Assembly: GCA_038142525.1 (NCBI GenBank)
Contig: JAYQKE010000003.1
Location: 62,001-126,000 of the forward strand
Length of the DNA: 64,000 nucleotides
Direction of reading: 5' to 3'
DNA from: CAJQHK01 sp038142525
Lineage (GTDB): Bacteria; Pseudomonadota; Alphaproteobacteria; Rickettsiales; UBA1997
Both the position numbers and the translations under genes were made by a program. Positions 58,305-64,000 of this stretch are shown here, in pieces. A model generated the notes under the pieces. It had not been told where the DNA came from and did no database searches. It saw only the letters and a program-made list of their open reading frames with translations. Each line of letters opens with the position of its first letter. The first letter of the stretch is position 1.

Positions 58305-59141
58305 TTAAAATCTAATTCTTTTTCTCTTACTGTCATCATTATAGTAAATTTGACTAGGAGTTTTTGTATTCAAAGATTGATGAGGTCTTTGATAATTATA
58401 AAAATGGATAAATCTTGTTATTTGCCTCTTTAATTCTTCTATATTATCAGGAGGATTGAGAAAAATTTGTTCATATTTTACAGTTCTCCAGAATCTTTCA
58501 ATAATTACATTGTCTACCCACCTACCTTTTCCATCCATTGATATTTGAATATTTCGTTTTTTTAATTCATTTATCCAATTACCGCTGGTAAATTGAGATC
58601 CTTGATCAGTATTAATAATTGTTGGAATAATTTTATGATTTTTTATTCCCTTTTTTAATATTTCAACACAATTATTAGTTTCCATAGAAATTGATAATTT
58701 TGATGCAACAACAAATCTAGAACTCCAATCAATTAGCGACATTAAATAAACAAATCCTACTGGTGTTTTGATGTAAGTTATATCAATTGCCCAAGTGTGA
58801 TTTGGCTTATCTATTTTAGATTTATCTTCTAATAAATAAGGATATTTGTAATCTTTTTTATTGATGATTGTTGTCTTTTTCTTTGGATAAAGAGCTTTAA
58901 TCTTTAGAACTCTCATTAATCTAAGAATCTTCTTGCGATTAATTTTATTATTATGATTTCTATCTTGATTGATTATTTCTGTAATTCTTCTATATCCGAA
59001 AAATTGATATTTACTCCAGATATTATGAATATCTTTGCATAAACTATTAATCTTAGAAATATCAATCCTAGATTTATAATAAAAATTAGATCTATTAATA
59101 TCTAACAATCTACATCTATTTCTGACAGCTAAATTATACAT
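58305..59141 (-). CDS. IS3-family OrfB integrase
   Basis: 278 residues as read from an internal ATG (MYNLAVRNRCRLLDINRSNF). DDE integrase core: HTWAIDITYIKTPVGFVYLM, NTDQGSQFTSGNWINELKKR, IERFWRTVKYE. HTH_21-type region FFGYRRITEIINQ. In IS3 elements OrfB is made as an OrfAB fusion; a frame break near 59200 (LKSFW for LKKVSGQLDYSKK) interrupts the link in this copy, so the fusion is probably not made. Confidence 0.87.
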   Translation of the reverse strand: MYNLAVRNRCRLLDINRSNFYYKSRIDISKINSLCKDIHNIWSKYQFFGYRRITEIINQDRNHNNKINRKKILRLMRVLKIKALYPKKKTTIINKKDYKYPYLLEDKSKIDKPNHTWAIDITYIKTPVGFVYLMSLIDWSSRFVVASKLSISMETNNCVEILKKGIKNHKIIPTIINTDQGSQFTSGNWINELKKRNIQISMDGKGRWVDNVIIERFWRTVKYEQIFLNPPDNIEELKRQITRFIHFYNYQRPHQSLNTKTPSQIYYNDDSKRKRIRF

Positions 59142-59231
59142 ATCTGATGATAATTTTAGAAATTTGATTTTCTTAGAATAATCTAACTGTCCAGAAACTT
59201 TTTAAGAAATCTCTTTCCATTGTTAATTGAC

Positions 59232-59474
59232 CTATTTTCTTATATAATTTATCAATTTCTTTATCCTTCTTTTTTTGTTCTTTTTTAGCTTAATTTTTTC
59301 TTCTTTAGATAACTTAGAATCAGAAAATATAAACTGCTTAACCCATTTATGTAATGTTGATTTAGCAATATCATATTCGCTACAAATCTGATAAATTGTA
59401 TAATTTTCGGATAAATATTTCATTACAACTTTAAACTTAAAATCAGAATTATATTTTTTAATTTCTTTTGACAT
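59232..59474 (-). CDS. IS3-family OrfA
   Basis: 80 residues. Helix-turn-helix SENYTIYQICSEYDIAKSTL, HKWVKQF, then a basic tail. At 59280-59286 the codons CTA AAA AAG contain the heptamer A AAA AAG, the classical IS3 slippery site; a -1 shift there leads to EQKKKDKEIDKLYKKIGQLT, the leucine-zipper linker toward OrfB. The stop at 59232 would be the unshifted product. Confidence 0.8.
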   Translation of the reverse strand: MSKEIKKYNSDFKFKVVMKYLSENYTIYQICSEYDIAKSTLHKWVKQFIFSDSKLSKEEKIKLKKNKKRRIKKLINYIRK

Positions 59475-59606
59475 AATTTATTAAATTAAATTTTTAATTA
59501 ACAATGAAAAAATATTAGACCATACCTTTTCCATCTTCCAAATAAAAATTTTAAAGAAATTTTTAGAATAATTAAATGTAGAAATTTAAAAATTAATGGT
59601 ATTTTG

Positions 59607-60535
59607 AATTTTAATTATTTTTTCTTTTTAAAATCTAATTCTTTTTTCTTACTGTCATGATTTTAGTAAATTTGACTAGGATTTTAAATTTAATTCAAAG
59701 ATTGATTTTTTTGATAATTATAAAAATGGATAAATCTGTTATTTGCCTCTTTAATTCTTCTATATTATCAGGAATTGAGAAAAATTTGTTCATATTTTAC
59801 AGTTCTCCAGAATCTTTCAATAATTACATTGTCTAATTTTTCCATCCATTGATATTTGAATATTTCGTTTTTTTTAATTCATTTATCCAATTACCGCTGG
59901 TAAATTGAGATCCTTGATCAGTATTAATAATTGTTGGAATAATTTTATGATTTTTTATTCCCTTTTTTAATATTTCAACACAATTATTAGTTTCCATAGA
60001 AATTGATAATTTTGATGCAACAACAAATCTAGAACTCCAATCAATTAGCGACATTAAATAAACAAAACTGGTGTTTTGATGTAAGTTATATCAATTGCCC
60101 AAGTGTGATTTGGCTTATCTATTTTAGATTTATCTTCTAATAAATAAGGATATTTGTAATCTTTTTTATTGATGATTGTTGTCTTTTTCTTTGGATAAAG
60201 AGCTTTAATCTTTAGAACTCTCATTAATCTAAGAGAATCTTCTTGCGATTAATTTTATTATTATGATTTCTATCTTGATTGATTATTTCTGTAATTCTTC
60301 TATATCCGAAAAATTGATATTTACTCCAGATATTATGAATATCTTTGCATAAACTATTAATCTTAGAAATATCAATCCTAGATTTATAATAAAAATTAGA
60401 TCTATTAATATCTAACAATCTACATCTATTTCTGACAGCTAAATTATACATATCTGATGATAATTTTAGAAATTTGATTTTCTTAGAATAATCTAACTGT
60501 CCAGAAATTTTTTTAAGAAACTTTCCATTGTTAAA
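59607..60535 (-). pseudogene. IS3-family element copy B, decayed and truncated by IS5 copy 6
   Basis: Parallels copy A from its lower end to KKISGQLDYSKKIKFLKLSS but has many small deletions, for example in the GRWVDNVIIERFW region, plus an insertion near 60232. Pieces such as MSLIDWSSRFVVASKLSISM survive. It is cut at 60536, just before the OrfA part. Clearly inactive. Confidence 0.85.
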
Positions 60536-62116
60536 GGAACCTCTGAAAAACCAATTATCTAATTTATAGATTTGAAACTGTTTAATTTTGTTATTTTTGC
60601 CAAAGTTTAGCAAAGTTATTTTATAAAATTTTGTTTGAATTTATTTGATAAAAATAGCCAGAAAAGCTTGATTTATCTAGCTTTTTTGCTTATTATTGAT
60701 ATATTAAATTCAAATAAAATATATAATTATGGCAACCCAGCAATCATTTTTTTCATTAGCAATTTCTGGTAGAAAATTAAGAGCGGAGAAGTTTCTTAAT
60801 CAAATGACGGATATTATTCCATGGCAAAGATTGATTGATAAGATAGAGCCTTTTTATCCTAATGGTACTAGTGATTACGGTGGCAGGAAGGTGACAGATT
60901 TATTATTAATATTTAAGATTCATTTGTTACAGCAGTGGTTTGGTCTTAGTGATCCAGCTATGGAGGATGCTATATATGATAGAATAAGTTTTCAAAAATT
61001 CTTAAATATTGATATTGGTATTGATAATGTTCCGGATGAGACTGTGATATTGAGATTCCGTCATTTATTGGAAAAGCATAATTTATCGTCGATTATATTT
61101 AACGAGGTAAATTCATATCTTGAAGAGAATGATCTTTTGTTGAAGGAGGGTACGATAACTGATGCGACATTAATATCTGCTCCAACTAGTACAAAAAACA
61201 AGAAGAGGAAAAGGGACCAAGAGATGTCTTCTACCAAGAAAGGGAAGAATTATTATTTTGGCATGAAGTCTCATATTGGTGTGCAAACTAAGGGTAAGCC
61301 AATTATTCATTCTATTGTCACGACGACAGCTAAAGATCATGATTCTACTAAAACAGAGGAGTTATTACATGGTGATGAAACTTCTTTATTTGGTGACAAG
61401 GCCTATGATGATAAGGCAATAAAAAGATTTTGTAGGAATCACAATATATTTTATGGTATAACCAATAGAGCTAAATCTAACAAAAAACTTTCAAATAAGC
61501 AAAAAAAGAGGAATAAACAATTTTCATCAGTTCGAGCTAAAGTTGAACATCCATTTCAAATTATAAAGCATCTTTGGGGCTATAGAAAGGTTAGATATAA
61601 TGGTTTACAAAAGAATACTAATCAATTACAAATGCTATCATCCCTTGCTAATCTCTATATGGTTAGAAAAATACTACCAAATACAGCGTAACAAGGGATA
61701 AATGTGTCTAATTTAGCCAAAAATGGTAAAATTAGACAAGAAACTAGAGAAATTACCACAAATAATGCCTAAATTTGGATAAAGATTGTTAATTTTTAAC
61801 AAAATTAGCAATCTTTATCCAAATTATAAAAATTTTTTCTGAAAAATGAAAAAATAGACAAAACTATCATCCCTTGCTAATCTCTATATGGTTAGAAAAA
61901 TACTACCAAATACAGCGTAACAAGGGATAAATGTGTCTAATTTAGCCAAAAATGGTAAAATTAGACAAGAAACTAGAGAAATTACCACAAATAATGCCTA
62001 AATTTGGATAAAGATTGTTAATTTTTAACAAAATTAGCAATCTTTATCCAAATTATAAAAATTTTTTCTGAAAAATGAAAAAATAGACAAAATTAAATAG
62101 GAAAATCAGAGGTTCC
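60536..62116 (+). mobile_element. IS5-family element copy 6, with tandemly duplicated 3' end
   Basis: 1581 bp with both ends. It is 229 bp longer than the others because 61635-61863 is repeated at 61864-62092, copying the last ~18 codons, the stop, the 3' hairpin and nearby bases. The flanks TAAA and TTAA are not identical. Confidence 0.92.
60729..61691 (+). CDS. IS5-family transposase (copy 6)
   Basis: 320 residues, intact, by eye identical to copy 1. Unaffected by the downstream tandem duplication. Confidence 0.93.
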   Translation: MATQQSFFSLAISGRKLRAEKFLNQMTDIIPWQRLIDKIEPFYPNGTSDYGGRKVTDLLLIFKIHLLQQWFGLSDPAMEDAIYDRISFQKFLNIDIGIDNVPDETVILRFRHLLEKHNLSSIIFNEVNSYLEENDLLLKEGTITDATLISAPTSTKNKKRKRDQEMSSTKKGKNYYFGMKSHIGVQTKGKPIIHSIVTTTAKDHDSTKTEELLHGDETSLFGDKAYDDKAIKRFCRNHNIFYGITNRAKSNKKLSNKQKKRNKQFSSVRAKVEHPFQIIKHLWGYRKVRYNGLQKNTNQLQMLSSLANLYMVRKILPNTA

Positions 62117-62453
62117 TTAATTATGCTCTCAATAGATTTGATGCACTTATGGTTTATTTAGAAGATGGTAGATTATTCATTGACAATAATGACAATGAAC
62201 AAGCTATCAGACCATTTGCTATTGGAAGAAAAAATTGGATGTTTTTTAAATCATCTAAGGGCGCAGAAGTCTTGCTAATTTCTACTCTGTTATTTTAACA
62301 TGTCTGGAAAATAATATTAATCCTTATCAGTATCTTCTCTATGTTTTTGACAATTGGAGAAAAATAAAAGAAGATCCAGAAAAAATTAAGGAGATATTGC
62401 CTCATAAGATTGGTAAGGCTTTAATAGAAACTCAAGTTAGGACGCTATCGTAA
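62117..62453 (+). pseudogene. IS66-family transposase (TnpC), C-terminal fragment
   Basis: Reads NYALNRFDALMVYLEDGRLF, then IDNNDNEQAIRPFAIGRKNW and MFFKSSKGAE, the classical IS66 end; after a frame change near 62270 it continues LANFYSVILTCLENNINPYQ and YLLYVFDNWRK, stopping at 62453. Left side cut by IS5 copy 6. Only IS66 trace in the window. Confidence 0.85.
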
Positions 62454-62461
62454 GGGCGTTT

Positions 62462-62711
62462 ACAGCTAAAGGCATTATAGCAACGGATTATTGGAAACCG
62501 TATGAGAAATTTGTTCCTAAGGATAAGCATATTCAATCCAAGGCACATACTTATACTATCGAGGGCTATAATAGCTTGTTCAGACACTTCTTGGCTAGAA
62601 TGAGAAGAAAGAGCAAATGCTACTCTAAATCAATAAAGATGCTTGAATATTCAGTAAAATTATTGATTTTAAAGAGAAATGGCTTATTATCTATTTTGGA
62701 TTAACAATGCC
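62462..62711 (+). pseudogene. IS1-family element, 3' fragment (inverse of 50931-51180)
   Basis: Encodes AKGIIATDYWKPYEKFVPKD, then AHTYTIEGYNSLFRHFLARM and KCYSKSIKMLEYSVKLLI in one frame, i.e. a less damaged version of the end of the IS1 at 50931-51508. It ends with the terminal repeat GGATTAACAATGCC at 62711. Confidence 0.82.
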
Positions 62712-63028
62712 GATATTTTATCATAAGATTTTCTACCTCTGTCGCTATTTTCATTAAAGTCTTTTTTGTGAATCTTGACCAAATAAGATCTCAACCTCTC
62801 CCAATTTATTAATTTATCTAACTTTAACAATTTACTGTCATTTTTTAATCTCTCTTGAATGGAAATAGAAGCAAAAGTAACCATAATTTATTAATATTTC
62901 ATTATAATAAACAGCAATAAAGCTAGATAAATACTAGCTTTATTGCTGTTTTATTCAAGAAAAAATTGATGAAATTAAGAAAAAACCAAGAGAAAGTTAG
63001 GGAAATTTTAATGATCTATGCAAAGGTC
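62712..63028 (-). mobile_element. Second IS5-family element (type B), 5' fragment, inverted copy
   Basis: Transposase start at 62884 with the first ~58 codons (to GRKSYDKIS), then cut by the IS1 end. The leader holds the 18-bp hairpin (62909-62951) and the end AAGACCTTTGCAT near 63028. Matches 21807-22122 inverted. Confidence 0.8.
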
Positions 63029-63834
63029 TTATATTGTTAGAATAATAACTGATAATAATCCTCAACAGTTAAAATTTCCTTTTGCTTTATGGACTATAAA
63101 TGCTGTTAAAGAATTAATTAGAACTAAATTTGATATTAACCTATCAGTTCCAACAATAAGCCGTTATTTAAAGAAATGGGGATTCACTCCACAAAGACCA
63201 TTAACCAAAGCGTTTAACAAAGACCCAAAAAGAGTAACTAAATTTTTACAAGAAGATTACCCTTTAATTAAAAATAAATGTAAAAAAGAAAAAGGAGAAA
63301 TTCATTTTCTTGATGAGATGGGAATAAATAACAATAGCCACTCTTTTCTTAGAGGATATGGAATAAAAGGAAATAAAGAATATCAGCCAGTCTTAACAAA
63401 ATCAGTTAAAAGAGTAAGTACAAATATGGTTTCAACAATCAATAATAATGGTCATTTCAGATTTATGGTCTATGAAGAAAATATGAATATTGAAATATTT
63501 CTTAAATTTCTTAGACAATTAATTAAAAACCAAGATAAGAAAATATTCTTAATATTAGATAATCTAAGAGTTCATCATGCTAAAAAAGTAAAAGAATGGC
63601 AACAAAAACATAAAGATAAAATAGAGTTCTATTTTCTTCCAGCATATTTCACCTGAATTAAATCCAGATGAATTGGTTAATCAAGATGTTAAGGCAAATG
63701 CAGTAAAACATAGGTTAATTCATACAAAAGAAGAATTAAATAAAATAGTCAGATCATATTTATATTCTCTACAGAGAGATAAGCAAAAAATAAGAAATTT
63801 TTTCAAAAAGAAAAGTGTTAGATATGCCGCCTAA
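63029..63834 (+). pseudogene. Second IS630-family transposase, 5'-truncated and frameshifted
   Basis: Reads IVRIITDNNPQQLKFPFALW, TISRYLKKWGFTPQRP, HFLDEMGINNNSHSFLRGYG (first Asp), KIFLILDNLRVHHAKKVKEW (second) and, after one extra T near 63650 (TATTTCACC), PAYSPELNPDELVNQDVK (Glu) to KKKSVRYAA. The N-terminal ~70 residues are replaced by the end of the type B IS. A different IS630 group from the one at 16095. Confidence 0.83.
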
Positions 63835-63846
63835 AAGTCTACTAAT

Positions 63847-64000
63847 TTATGAAAGGGATAATATATAACTATTATAATTAGATATAAAACTATCTAACCT
63901 CTGACTAAAATTTAAATCATTAGAATTTATTGTTATTGTTTCTAAAGCTCTAATTAAGTCCTCTCTATTTATTGGCATATATTTATTAATTAATTTAAAA
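63847..64000 (-). CDS. Unidentified gene, 3' end only
   Basis: An open minus-strand frame enters from the window edge and ends FSQRLDSFISNYNSYILSLS with TAA at 63847-63849. About 50 residues visible (INKYMPINREDLIRALETIT before that). Composition looks coding. No family recognised. Confidence 0.4.
   Translation of the reverse strand, partial: FKLINKYMPINREDLIRALETITINSNDLNFSQRLDSFISNYNSYILSLS

Larger units (their letters stand above)
58284..59500 (-). mobile_element. IS3-family element, copy A
   Basis: Contains OrfA and OrfB in the usual IS3 arrangement. The lower end reads TTTTAATTATTTTTTATTTT. The upper end is not clear; sequence 59475-59606 is AT-rich with no gene. Part of OrfB is repeated in the decayed copy B and in the fragment at 21487-21806. 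Confidence 0.82.

Noticed and set aside
57255..63840. CRISPR array or tandem-repeat array in the gene-poor IS region
   Set aside because: There are no regularly spaced short repeats; the recurring sequences are IS ends and IS coding fragments.

Overview
The window is strongly AT-rich and carries mostly housekeeping genes of alphaproteobacterial type: an HslV with a propeptide before the catalytic Thr, the APH-fold homoserine kinase, a rickettsial-style IleRS, a short RNase D and an AatA-type aminotransferase. It encodes parts of purine (purH, purL, purD), pyrimidine (pyrE), threonine, arginine/lysine, aromatic, riboflavin, ubiquinone and haem synthesis, plus FeoAB and a CyoD-like subunit. That is more biosynthesis than most obligate intracellular Rickettsiales keep. 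The IS load and broken genes point to a host-associated or recently restricted lineage. I cannot name the organism; an AT-rich alphaproteobacterium, possibly near Rickettsiales or Holosporales, is my inference.

Layout. 1-11.3 kb: purH, ftsI, hslV, tolB, aspS, thrB (+), then obgE, ribH, ubiE (-), then hemN (+). A 75-bp IS-derived mini-element lies between ubiE and hemN. 11.4-17.1 kb: a gene remnant, tRNA-Gly, and an IS pile-up with nested IS5 fragments, an inverted pair of IS1634-type elements and an IS630. 17.2-19.7 kb: ileS, apparently short at its C terminus. 19.7-23.8 kb: a second IS cluster with a broken secreted-protein gene and a recombinase remnant. 23.8-50.8 kb: a nearly IS-free block (aatA, hisS, mlaC, argD, half of purL, an acyltransferase-esterase fusion, chorismate mutase, fmt, dnaQ, lgt, an sdhA-like gene, pyrE, kdsD, dnaJ, trxA, a short glutamine-synthetase-like gene, three lipoproteins, an M16 peptidase, yebC, purD, cyoD, rnd, nagZ, feoB, feoA, cca). 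50.8-63.8 kb: a third and largest IS cluster with IS630, IS1, IS5, IS256, IS3 and IS66 pieces. The last 150 bases hold the end of an unidentified minus-strand gene.

The main mobile element is an IS5-family IS of about 1.35 kb with ends starting GGAACCTCTGA. It has six copies with an intact 320-residue transposase, several fragments, and the mini-element. Copies sit inside one another and inside other IS.

About 18 conserved genes carry one or more frameshifts although the rest of each protein looks well conserved. By my hand count, 11 of about 25 breakpoints fall on the pentamer TTTGC (or GCAAA on the other strand), usually explained by one extra T or A. This could be a systematic read or consensus error, or a real mutational signature. 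It should be settled before any of these genes is called dead. I found no CRISPR array, rRNA, replication origin or clear defence system.
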